NCBI GenBank assembly: GCA_027924585.1
Contig: BSBM01000442.1
Coordinates: 8,432,001 to 8,496,000 of the forward strand
DNA length: 64,000 nucleotides
Source of the DNA: Larix kaempferi
Lineage: Eukaryota > Streptophyta > Pinopsida > Pinales > Pinaceae
Direction of reading: 5' to 3'
Shown here: positions 48,403 through 59,520 of the stretch, piece after piece
Layout: each line of letters begins with the position of its first letter
How positions within the stretch are numbered: position 1 is the first letter of the stretch
The notes under the pieces: model-generated
Database searches by the model: none
Told to the model about the DNA's origin: nothing
The model's input: only the letters and a program-made list of their open reading frames with translations
Program-made: the position numbers and the translations under genes

Positions 48403-50361
48403 TGGAATGGGGACTAAAGGTCTAAGCTACTTGTCTTAAGCATGGAGATGAGAACATAAAGTTCTTTCACCTTTATTCCAATTATAAAAAAATATTAATA
48501 CAATCTGGGATATATAGGATAATCATGGCCAGAATATAAGAGGTTTTAGTAATTTGGCTACATTAGGATCAAACTACTTTGACAAGATCTACAAAGAACA
48601 TGATAGAGCGAATATTGTTGAGATTTTAAAATTTCCAGCTTTTTTCTTCTAGTTGGTTGTAGAGGATGACAATCAGAAAATGTTTTAAGAGATATCTAAA
48701 GATGAACTCCTTTCAGTGATGTCCACCTTTCAAAAGGAAGAGTGTCTTAAGTTAGATGGATGGACCATTTAATTTTACTTGGGTTTTCTTGACCTTCTAG
48801 GAGATTATATTCTTCATGTTGTTGAAAAGGTGAGATAGTCTAGTAAAGTAGTTGGTTCATTTAACACTACATTCATCACTCTTATTATGAAGGTGGACAC
48901 ATAAATATCATTTATTGATTTTAGGCCAATTTCTTTATGTAACTACGTATACCAAATAATTTCTAGGGTAATAGCAATTCATCTTAAAATTATCCTTTCA
49001 AGGTTTATCTTTCTAAAGCAATTTGGTTTCCTTGAAGAGCACTATATTCATGAGGTGATTTGGTCAGGTCAGGAAGCACTCCATAGTATCAGATAGCGAA
49101 AAATACCAACCATTGTGATGAAATTTTACCTTTCAAAATCTTATGATAGATGTTGTGGGTTATACATAAGACTTTTTATTTTCTTCAGATTTATTTCCTT
49201 TAGTGGTAAAATGGTTGAGTAGGGCTTCATTAGAATCCAAAAAAGAAAATTAAATTTAGGTATTAATGTTGGAGGTTTGGTGTATTAACCCATCTAATTT
49301 TCATCGATGATATTTTCCTCTTTGCTTATAGATCAATAGATGAGGCACATATATTTACAGATACCCTACTTATTTACTGTAAGGAAATAGACATGAAGGT
49401 TAACCATTTAAAATATACTATCATTTTCAATTCTGTCAATGAAGTGTTGATTCGAATTGTTAACCATTTTTCCCGTTCAGGATAGTAGAGTTACAAGGAG
49501 GGATGAAATACCTCAGATTCATGCTAAATCCTACAATCTATGAAATTATAGATTGAGGGTTGTTGATTATTAAAATTGAGAGAAGAATACATTTATTGTG
49601 CCATAGGTGTTTGTCTAGGGTTGGTAAGTTGGCAATAGTCAAAGCAATGTTAGAAGCAATTTCGATTGATTGGGTCTTATTATCTCACATCCACAAAGGA
49701 GTTTTGGAGAAAATAAAAATATTTTTTTTGGTTTCTCTAGAGAGGTAAAATGGAAAGAGTTGGATTACATGTGGAAAAATGGTATCTTTTGGATATGCCA
49801 AAACATGAGGGTGGTTGGGGTTGAAATAAAATTATTTTTCTATTTTGGGAAAGTCCTCAGTAGGAAAAAGTATATGGAACTTGATTTCAAAAGAAAATTA
49901 GTGGAAAATCATTTTATCCTAGAAGTATCTGGCTCCCATGAAAATATTAGAGAGGATGCAAAACCCTAATACCATGTACAAACATTCTTCTAATAATTGG
50001 AAATCCTTGGTGATGGCCTTTCCCATTATCATAAATCACTTAGCTTGGCATGTTAGGGATCTTAACTGAAAGTAGGGTGGATCTATTATGGGATGGACCA
50101 GCAATATTTTTCTACCTGATGAACTAGTTCATATGTTAAAGTGACAAGGTGTTTCTATATTAAACCATCTATGTCATGATGAGTGAACCAATATTTGGTA
50201 GTAGCGGTGGTTAAGTGCTAAAAAATTAGGCTTAATAGGATAACATGTTGATACTTGGAAAAAATTAATCATTGAACTGAGGAATGGTCATATAAGATTA
50301 TTGTTATAACATGATTTAACACACTTTATGAAACATGCCTTGATGGCCTACCATGTCCCTC

Positions 50362-51254
50362 TGTAGACCCATATTACCCCTCTTGTTCAGTTAAAACCCT
50401 AAAAATCATATTTTTGTTGATGTATGTGGGTCACTAGCACTACAACATGCATACACAGGCTACTCCATTACATCCCACGTACATTGGGTTTCATGCTCAA
50501 AATTAAAAATATTTTGGGTTCTCCTTCCCAATTAACGACCATTTTGATCCTTTTCCTTCCATATGCTAGAAAACGCTCCGATTCGAACCTCCACCTCCTT
50601 TCAGGGTTATATATTGAGCCATTGTGGAGCATTTGAGAGAGGAGAAATTAGAGAGCAAGTAAAATTTGGAGGAATTTGTCCCCATTGCCATTGCCTTGAG
50701 TCTGCATCCCTTTGTCCTTGCTAGTTTGAACTCTTTTATGTTCATCTCCCAAGCTCTTTCCTATCTTGTCAAGGAGGAACCCCATTACTCCTTGAACTTG
50801 TGATCATTCCATCGCATGGAGGATTAAAATGGTGGAGGAACTTAGTTTCTTAGTTCCGACAAGTTTCCGACAGAAGGTTGTCACTATGTACTTTTGTTCA
50901 TTACATTAATAGAAATAATATTTTCTCATCCAATTCATGTTACAAATGTTTATGTTATTCTCATTGGGTATATTTGTTTAATATGTTAATGGACCATGCT
51001 AGATTATATGCTAACAATTTATATATATTCTATATGCTCCTATATCTTGGTTGTTGAGGACAAGTTGTAGGTAAGGAGCATTGAAGTGCAAGCTCAACGA
51101 TGGTCTTCTTCAAACATCCGGTTGAGGTAAGAGTTTTCTCTTTGTTGTTGGAATTTCATATTTATATAGCATACTTGAGAATTGAGTTGATTGATGGTGT
51201 CACTCTGTCTGTTGTGGTTCTACCCAAATCCATAGGAATGTTTTCTTTGTAATA
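50362..51254 (+). repeat. probable 5' LTR of the Tat-type element
   Basis: Begins TGTAGACCCATATTACCCC, contains a TATA-like TTATATATTG at 50607-50616 and ends GTAATA just before the primer site, where ..CA would be expected (one-base decay). No second copy is visible in the window, so the ends are inferred. Confidence 0.5.
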
Positions 51255-51258
51255 GAAT

Positions 51259-51275
51259 TGGTGACCATACTGGGG
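51259..51275 (+). other. candidate primer-binding site of the Tat-type element
   Basis: TGGTGACCATACTGGGG starts with TGG (complement of a tRNA CCA end) and resembles the TGGYGACY...CTGGGGA primer sites of Tat/Ogre-like elements. The priming tRNA was not determined. Confidence 0.5.
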
Positions 51276-54200
51276 ATTCTCCTTTTTGGGGTCTTTTTGG
51301 GTGATTTTTCCTTCTTATTTCTCTCTATTTTTCTACGTTTCCGTGTCACTAGTAGCTTTAAAGTCAATACATTTATTTTTTCCTAGGTTATTTGGCTTCA
51401 TTCTTAATTTTTTGACCATTTTTATCCACCCAAATGGGTTGGCTGTGTCCTGCCTGCGTACCCAAGTGGGTTGACTATGTCTCATCCATGTACATATGCT
51501 GAACTGTTTGCCTAACAGTCGCGTACATCTCAATTTTAAGCCTATTTCTTGGGTTGGATGTTTTCCAGGTGAATTCTGAGTTTTGTTGAGTCTTCTTGGG
51601 TCTCTGTGCTATCTATTGGTTTCCTTTATAGTGATTGGAGGCTCCCTTTTTATTAGTTTTTAATCAAATTAGTTTTTTGTCATTTTTTTTATTGGTAGTT
51701 TTTTGCTTGTTTGAGTCATGACTTCTTGGTGTCTTGCTTGGTTGGTCTTCTTATACTAGCTGCATAATCTGAGAGGTTTATGGTTCAATTTTGCATTTTC
51801 ATTCATATATTTTGAAAATACAAAAAAATTTCATTTTGCATCTTACTTGAGCACATGCATTTTTTCTTAGAGTTGCTGACGAGTCCAAACTGCAGGTATC
51901 TCGCCTTTTTCCCACAGTGAAGCACAAGAAAGGGTGAAGAAATACACTTGTTTTGTGGGGAAATGATTTACCTTGATTATTTAATGAAGTTGTTTTAAAG
52001 ATTATTCTTTTATGTTTGAAAGCATGTTCAATAAACTAATTATATGAAAAACGAGTATGATTGAGTAGGTGTAGGTACACTAAGGGACAAACACGCAAAT
52101 CAAGTGAAGGACTGAAAGGTCATACAAAACTCAACGCATTTTCCCCTGATTTATAGAGAGAAATCATGTTCAGCAGGATCGGCAATTAGACATATAGTTA
52201 GGTTAAGCATTAGAGGCATATATATATGGACCTCTCAGGTAGCGAGGGGATCTTGCTGCCATTTTTGAGAATCATCGTTTTACGTTTTTATACTACTGAG
52301 ACAATTTGTGTTACAGACCTTTATTAAACCATGAAGTTACTATTTTGAATAAAGATATTGATGTTGCTTTCAATTCAGTGTATATCAGTTTTCTCCACTC
52401 CTGAGTACGGGTTGGAGAGGGCCCCTCCAACACATAAGTCAAGAGATTTTACTGTTAAGGTATTTTTCATTATGTGCTTTGTATTGACTTAATCTATATC
52501 ACATGTGAAAGTATTGTTGATGGCATTTAAATAGCACGATTAGATTTCTGTAGTAAAGCGACCATTCTGATTCTGTAGTTGGTTATAGCGCATTCTGTAG
52601 TTCGGTAACGCTGTTTCCGTAGTCCTGTAGAAACATTCCGCCAAGACATATTTCAACACTTATTTTCATGTGTGCTTGCATTACTTATGAAATAGTGATC
52701 CAGATCTTGAAGCTCATACACTTTTCCATTATTATAGTTGCTCATGAAGATTGATTGCTTTCAGTACTTTGGTTAATTGATGATTAATTCGTAGCATTGG
52801 ATAATTAAATCCTGAACTTAGTTTTTGGCATTTGAATGTGTTAGATCAGATTTCCAGTTTATGTATTCGATTTACAATATTTACTTCTTAGATTAGAGAT
52901 CCAGCTTTCGGTATTTTAGAATAGATCTGCCAAGTTTTCAGCATTCAAATTCAAAGTATAGATTTACTGTTTTCCGCAAGTTAATTCTTAAGGTACATTT
53001 ACTGTTTTCAACATTTAACTTCTTAACATAGATTTATTGTTTTCAACATTTAAATTTCTTAGCGTATGAATTTCTCATCCATACTAGACAATCCTTTCAC
53101 AGCTTATTCAATTTCTTTTTAGGAAAACCTTTAAACATTGATACTAACACCCAACCACGACAAAGACTATCCTATAAGAGCACATATTGTGCCAGCACCT
53201 CTGAAGTTTGTATGTCCCCCGGGTTGATAATTAAAGCAGGCTCCTGGTCTATCTGCCCTCATTAGGCATCCATTCTAAGAGCTCACCAGTTGCATTAGTC
53301 TAGGAATTATTTGAAAAGATTGCATTTGCATTTGAAATTAAAAGAGGCCATACTTGTGCATTTTCATTTAGTGGCATACAAATTTCATTTGAAAAACAAG
53401 AGTAGTACTTAACAATGTTTTTATGTATGCTTCTTTCTTTTTGCTGAGTCACAACATCAATAGTTACACAACCATACCCCATTGAGTAAGCACAACCAAT
53501 TAAAATTAACGCTTAGCTTTAAAATTGATTAGAAATATTTTGTTTTCTAGGGTACACAAACAAGTATAGGTTTTAGAGTCTTGGAATAGCATTTTGTGAG
53601 TAAACTTTTCCAAGACTATGAAACTCAACATTAGATGTCTGTCCAGGGAGTGGTGAAATGCATGGTATAATTGGTGTTCCTGGGAATCTCTCCTTACACA
53701 TGAGTCAAGTACGAGGTCATGTGAAAGTTGGTTGTGGAGATAGCCCTCCAATACCTTCCTAGCATTGGAGATCTATTCGGGGTCTATTTGTATTCAGGGG
53801 TTCCAGAAGAAACTAAGTGCTTCTTGAGATTTGGGATTAGCTACCCTACCCATACGATGGATTCGACCTATGATTGTTTTCCTGTTCGTTGGTTATACAT
53901 GGTAAACTTAGTTTATTATCCTAGGTACCACATAGGGTACTTGTAGGGGTTATTTTGTGTGTGTCTTGAGTCAGATAGGGGTCATATAGCACATAGAATT
54001 GCACTTTGAAGTCTGAGGTCCCTTATAACTAATTTTGTTACCTATGGATATAGTAGCAGAGTGTTAGGCCCCTCCTAGGTGAGGCACACCTTCTATAGTG
54101 TCGGGATTCCCCTTAAACACTCTCTCTATTTGTGTGCATCTTGGCTTAGATTTTATAGGAGTGTTCTCATTGCCGATTAGTTGGAATTAGGGATCGATAT

Positions 54201-54370
54201 TGTTTTTACGACTCTTTGGAGTCATCGTGGATCGAGTTTCGACCATCCGCTATTCTCATCAATTAGCGGGTTTACCACCTAGTGATCCTTTACAGCCTCG
54301 CCATAAGAGGCGTAGAGAGATTATTGGTGGCCCTTAACTATCCCATCAAGAGCTTCAAATAATTCTTACT
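51276..54370 (+). other. leader region of the Tat-type element, non-coding or decayed
   Basis: About 3 kb between primer site and gag. The first 600 bp are T-rich. 51890-53500 has a different texture, possibly a separate old insertion, with TTTACTGTTTTCAACATTTAA-like words repeated at 52960-53060 and a GC-rich near-palindrome GTTGGAG...CTCCAAC at 52411-52431. From about 53700 the composition is coding-like but no intact frame was found. Confidence 0.45.
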
Positions 54371-57300
54371 ATGAGTTATGCTTCCGATATGTTAGAGATC
54401 CCTTTGAATCCTTTGTCGATGGTGGGTGGGGGAATCCATGTGACTCCCTCTTCTGCTGTCTCATTGGTCCCAGGGACTCCTGTGTTCACGGTTTCTCACG
54501 CTGCTGGTTCATCCCAGCCTATGAGGATGAATCCTTTTGAGCATCCTTGGTCACTAAATCACTTGTCCACTTTTTATTTAGGATTATTGGGCAGTGATGA
54601 TTCATCAATTCCTAGAACCACTAATCCATTTAACTTTGGCATGCCTAATCCATCATCAAGAATACCATCCTCCACACCGGTGTGTAGTGGTAACTCCGAT
54701 GTTGGGTTAGGGGGAATATCATCCCCCTTTACTGCATATCGATTTGGGAGTGGTCATACCCCTCCTTCTTCTCCTTTTGTTGGGGGATGGCCTCCGCCTT
54801 CAACAGCCCCTAATACCAGTTTTAATCCTTTTGTGGGTGGAGGTGGGAACACATTCGGTGGTTCTACTTCATATATCCCATCCGTATGCTTATCATCTAC
54901 TGCACCAGTCCCTACGAATTCCTTTCTTATGGAACATCCTCCTCCAAGTTCGTCCCTTCCTTTCAGAGGGAATGCATCATTTAATATAGGTCACCCTTCG
55001 GCTCGAGTTCCTCCATCGAGGGGATATATGCCTCCCCCTTCATCAGGGTGCAATGTATATAATGCTATGGGAAATTTTGGTAATGTTGCTTCTCTTACCA
55101 AGGGATCCCTACCATGCAAATACCTGTTCATCCTTATATGAATAAATTTGGAGGAGGTTATTATCCTACTGGTCAGGGTCATGGCCTTTACCAGAATCCA
55201 CTGTGTCTTATGGTCTCGAATCCTATGCTTACGAGCATGTATCCGCAGAGTTAGTCTTTCTAGGGGGCATGGCCTCAAGCATCACAACCAAGGATCCCAT
55301 TTTCGGCTACTTTAAATTTACTAGAATTATCTAGATTAATGAATGATCTAGTGTGTCACGATCTGGCATGGCCTCCAGTCCCCACTAAGACTCCCTTGGA
55401 CATTCCTAAGTTTGAGGGAAAGAAGGGTGAGGATCTAGGTGATCATGTTACTACCTTTCACCTTTGGTGCTCGTCTAATTCCTTAAATCATGATTCAATT
55501 CATTTGAGACTATTTCAAAGCACCCTCACAGGCCTTGCCACAAAATGGTATGTTGAGTTACCTGGGGGCATGTACCGAACCTTTAATGATTTGACCTTAG
55601 TTTTTCTTAACCACTTTCAGTTGCTGGTCTGTTATGGTGCAAGCACAAAAATATTATTAACATTCTTCCAAGAAAAAACCACTCACATTTCGGATCATAT
55701 TCAGGAGTGGCATAGGAGAAAGAGGTTGATTAAAGCTAATATTCCACTGGATTTTCTGTTGGAATGGTTCATTAAGTGCTTTTTCCCTATATTGCGAAGG
55801 ATGTATCAACATCCGGAGTAATGAATGAGGAACATGCCATCTTTAAATCTCAGCAGTTAGACTTGATATACGCTCAATTTGGGCTTCTTTATGAGATTAT
55901 TCCTGATGCATCGCGATCAAGTCATGAATCCAAACCAACTCTAGGACCTCACGCCGAAGGAATTGTAGGATTCACAAGTTCCAAGGCCGTAGACCAAGTG
56001 ACGAATCAGATGAATAATTTGTCTATTATCCAGTCTGCAGTAGGACAAGCTACGGCTTCGTACTCTCCCACCCAGTCATCGGATGTACATTTTGTGCAGC
56101 CGATGAACCCAAAGGGTAACCAACAACCTGGAGGGAATAAGAAAAAGGGGAAGAACACTCATAAGGGTGGGAGTAAGAATAATAAGAAAGGAAATGATAA
56201 TAATGAGAAAAATGACAATAATGCTGGTGGGGAAAATAAGCAAAAATTAAAGGTGAAATTTCCTTGTAAGCTTTGCTCACAATATCACCTCACTCACTTA
56301 TGCCCCAGGATGGATGAACCCTCAAAGCTCAAAGCACAAATACCAGTTGTGTTAACAAATCCATTTCCTCAAAATCAAAATATGACTTCGAGTGCTTCCA
56401 ACACCAAGAGTGGGTCGGTTGAAATTTCAAACCCTTTGAGAAATGGCGATGGCCATGGATGCGTTAATATGGTCCAGTCAGAGGTTAATGTTTCCACTCG
56501 CTCTCGTTATTATGGTCCTCTGCAATTCTCTATGGGGAAAGAACCTCCTCCTCTGGAGATCCCTTTGCGGATTGATAAGCCCGATCATATGCCACATGTT
56601 CCGAAAGGATTCCTTAAGCACTCGACCCACAACCCTAATGTCCGAGCTACCCAAAACTATTCCATCATCGAGGATTTGGGCCAAACTTTGTGTGCTATGT
56701 CATCTTTGGAAGTACTCTGGACATGTCCCTCACAGAGGAATGCCTTATTATCTACCTTGGGAGCTCTTGATTTAAGTGGCCCCGACATTATCAAGTTTGA
56801 GACCGCTGACATTCATCCTCGCTTACCTTACCATTTGGATTTTCAAGTCCATGTGGAATGTATTGATATGACCGTCAAATGTATTGTTGTTGACAAAGGT
56901 GCTTCTACGTCAGTGATGTCATTGTCTTATTGGAAGGCCCTTGGATCTCCTCCGTTATCCAAGTCTATTACCATGTTGAATGCATTCGATGGGTGTTCAT
57001 TTTGACCGCATGTAATTATACCCTCTCTCCAAGTCCAGTTGGGTGGGACATCCATGCTGGTTGAGATTGAGGTGGTTGATGCACCCCTTGACTACAATAT
57101 GTTACCAGGAAGGGATTGGATCTATGTTATGAAAGCAGTCTTGTCATCCATTTTTCGCGTGATTTGATTTCCTCACGAAGGAAAGATCGTGATTATCAAT
57201 CAATTATCTTTTACTAGCTCCTATTCATCTGCATCGCCAGGATATATGGTCCCAAATATTGAAAATTCTCAATAGAAAACTAAGAATGTTGGTGTCGGCA

Positions 57301-57438
57301 TGTATTCCTCTCTCATGGAAACCTTTATTTTTTCGGCACCAATCTCGTTTATCGATTCCATTTCTGATGGTGCTCCATCATCGTTGAGTCTAGTTTCATT
57401 CTGCACTTCATATTTTAATGATCCATTGACTCTCCCTT
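54371..57438 (+). pseudogene. Tat-type gag and protease, frameshifted
   Basis: 54371-55100 encodes a Pro/Ser/Gly-rich N-terminus. A frameshift near 55100 leads to a second frame with TAGs at 55252 and 55261, then the gag core (55390-55780): IPKFEGKKGEDL, HLWCSSN, GLATKWYVELPGG, FLNHFQL and SDHIQEWHRR. Another shift near 55775 leads to FPYIAKDVSTSGV and 55776-57005, which has a Lys/Asn-rich stretch and a zinc knuckle C-x2-C-x3-H-x4-C at 56262-56300. The protease follows, with active site D-K-G-A-S at 56892-56906 instead of D-S/T-G. Stops near 57003, 57165 and 57272 follow. Protein text (GRDWIYVMKAV...FPHEGKIV) continues to the LTR insertion. Confidence 0.83.
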
Positions 57439-59454
57439 TGTCATGTCCCAAATTTGGAATTGGGTCACAATTGCCTAATCACATTGGCCATATTCATTAG
57501 ATTTTGTAAAATTGATGTTAAAGGTCAAATAATTGCCAAGGAGGAAAATTACTAGTTTCCTAGGTTTGGGGTGGAAGCTTTGGGATTTAGAATAATGGGG
57601 ATAATATATGATGTTTGAACATTAGAGTGGAATAAATATTTAATAAAGGATCTAAATAAATATATACAAGTGAAAATCAAAGTGGCATTTTATCATGAAG
57701 ACACATGGAGGAAGTGGGACCCACATATGGCTAGATTTCCCCACTACACTTGGCATCATTCTCTCACCAATTCGAATTCAAGGTGAATGGTAACATACTT
57801 GGGGGAGTCCAAAAGGTATTATTCATGGCATGACTCATCCAAGGTCGAAATATAGAGGAAGAGTAACTCCCATGGAAGAGGAAGAGGCAATTTGGAGTTA
57901 GTGGGCTAGATTCCCTAGCTCTATGACAACAATGATGAAAATGCTATGAAACCTATGACACAAATCAGACCTGAAGGATGAAATATGACATATATGACAT
58001 GTCAGGGCTAAAAATAGACTCCAAGAGGGCGCTCAAGGGTGTTAGGGAAGCTAAGATGCTTCCACATGTGATTTGGTGGAAGTGGGAAACTAGGAATTGT
58101 TGTACAAGTGGCGTTCTTTGGAATCTCTTCCCAACTTGAGTTGGCATGAGTCTCTTGGAAGGAATTCGACCCATGGAGGACATTAGAACTTTATAAATGT
58201 CAATAACAAATAATGAAACCGGCTTTTGATCATTTGTAGAATTTGCAATTGCATTTGTGAAGAGGGAGAGCTAGTGGATGACTAGTTTCTTGCCTTAGCC
58301 AATTTCGAGGGTGAAAGATTCCCATCCAAGTTGGTAATTGGAAAGGCCATTCAGACCTTTCATTTGGAGCTTTAATGGAGTATTTATTTGTAGGTGTAAG
58401 CTACAGTTCAGCTCATGGTTTCTTCTATTGCATCTCACTCCTTCAACCATTTCCAGTTTTGATGGCATATTCTTGATCCTTGAGGGAGGGCATTTTTGGT
58501 GAGCTATTGTACTCTTTGGGGAAGCTTTTAATGCCCCATTTCTTTTGTAATATGAATTAAATACTCTTTTATTCATCTCCAAAAAGTTTCAGGTCGAAAT
58601 TCCAAGTAGAAATGTATAAATCTCATTTTTAATGGAAGAACAATGCCATTTCCCCACTACCTTGTTGTGAGCCAATGTATTGATGATGATTTCGAATGAA
58701 TGGATGATTCTATGATATATTTGTGATCAATATACTGCCATGGATTTTTATACAAGTTTCATGTACTGTACTTGAGCATTTGAATCATTTTTACTCAGTT
58801 TAGTTGTATTGGGAGGTGAAATAGTGCCATTTCCCCAAGGGTCGAATTGGGGATTTTTGCAGTTGAATGGGAGAGGGTGAAAACAGTTGTAATAATCCAT
58901 TAATGGTTCATATGAGAATTTAATAAAATACTTAACACATTACATACCTCTTTTCATAAATTTGAGTGGGTTTGGAGGCATTTGGGAAGCCATTTTCAGT
59001 ACTTACCCTAGGGGGATTTGAACCCCAAATTACTAGTAAAATTACATAATTGGTTCAGAATATTAAGAGAGTTTGAAGAGGTCTTTTAGTGGGAATATGT
59101 CATCCATAAACATCATATTCAAGTTATAATATCATTCATACACCTTCCTTGAATATTTGAAGGCATTTGGAGTCAATTTGAGACCTAGAGACCAATACTA
59201 GTCAAAGGAAAATCACTAGTAAAGTTACCTGCATTGATCATAATTGAAAGAGGATTTGCAGAAGTATTTTAAAGGTCCAAAGGCATCCCTGAAACACATA
59301 TTTATGTTCTAATATCATTCATATACATTCTCAGAATATTTGGGATCATTTAGGGCAAATTTGGGACCTAGAGATCAAAACTAGTCAAAGGTCTAACTAG
59401 GAAAAAAAGAGAAAAATTGCCATTTTAATAAAATTCCTAACAAGGGACATTACA
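57439..59454 (+). repeat. 5' LTR (2016 bp) of the LARD-like element
   Basis: TG...CA ends, partner at 62166. About 14 substitutions and one 9-bp indel (GAGTTAGTGGGC versus GAGTTAGTGAGACACTTGGGC near 57898) separate the copies over the first ~560 bp. TTATAAATG at 58191 is a possible TATA box. Small frames inside the LTR appear in both copies but look like chance. Confidence 0.93.
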
Positions 59455-59455
59455 G

Positions 59456-59467
59456 TGGTATCAGAGC
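59456..59467 (+). other. primer-binding site, tRNA-iMet type
   Basis: TGGTATCAGAGC one base after the LTR end, identical to that of the copia at 36659. Confidence 0.93.
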
Positions 59468-59520
59468 ATGGTCCTTGAACCTGTGGATTAGGTACATACA
59501 TTCAAGAATAATTGGCAGCC

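Larger units (their letters stand above)
46830..50340 (+). mobile_element. old L1 LINE relic, ORF2 fragments
   Basis: Boundaries are approximate. Translation in shifting frames recovers endonuclease pieces (NMYGMHGENQTFWDR near 47155; IGGDLNSIIE near 47240), then 47512-47862, a 116-codon open piece covering the endonuclease end (LVDVELVYLY...RHENFLVSDCILQWVDR). RT pieces follow: FRPISLCNYVYQIISRVIA near 48923, KFYLSKSYDR near 49122 and FIDDIFLFAY near 49299. The connection text near 49610-49700 (RVGKLAIVKAMLEAIS...HIHKGVLEKI) is the usual segment after RT. It has many stops and frameshifts and contains a MITE. Dead and much older than the LINE at 1-7131. Confidence 0.85.
50362..57438 (+). mobile_element. 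Tat-type Ty3/gypsy element, 5' half, interrupted
   Basis: An LTR-like start (50362), a TGGTGACC-type primer site, a long leader, gag and protease are in order on the + strand. At 57439, shortly after the protease, another LTR element is inserted; the pol remainder should resume beyond the right window edge. Several stops and frameshifts in gag and protease show age. Clade assignment rests on gag text (HLWCSSNSLNHDSIHLRLF; THISDHIQEWHRR) that I associate with Tat/Ogre-like elements. Confidence 0.75.

Noticed and set aside
50424-50636. 70-codon + strand frame
   Set aside because: Lies wholly in the putative Tat LTR; no motif.
53506-53946. short frames on both strands before gag
   Set aside because: No retroelement domain recognised; the region is coding-like in composition but broken.
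58295-58582. 95-codon minus-strand frame also present at 63031-63318
   Set aside because: Conserved only because it lies in both LTRs; no domain, opposite to element transcription.
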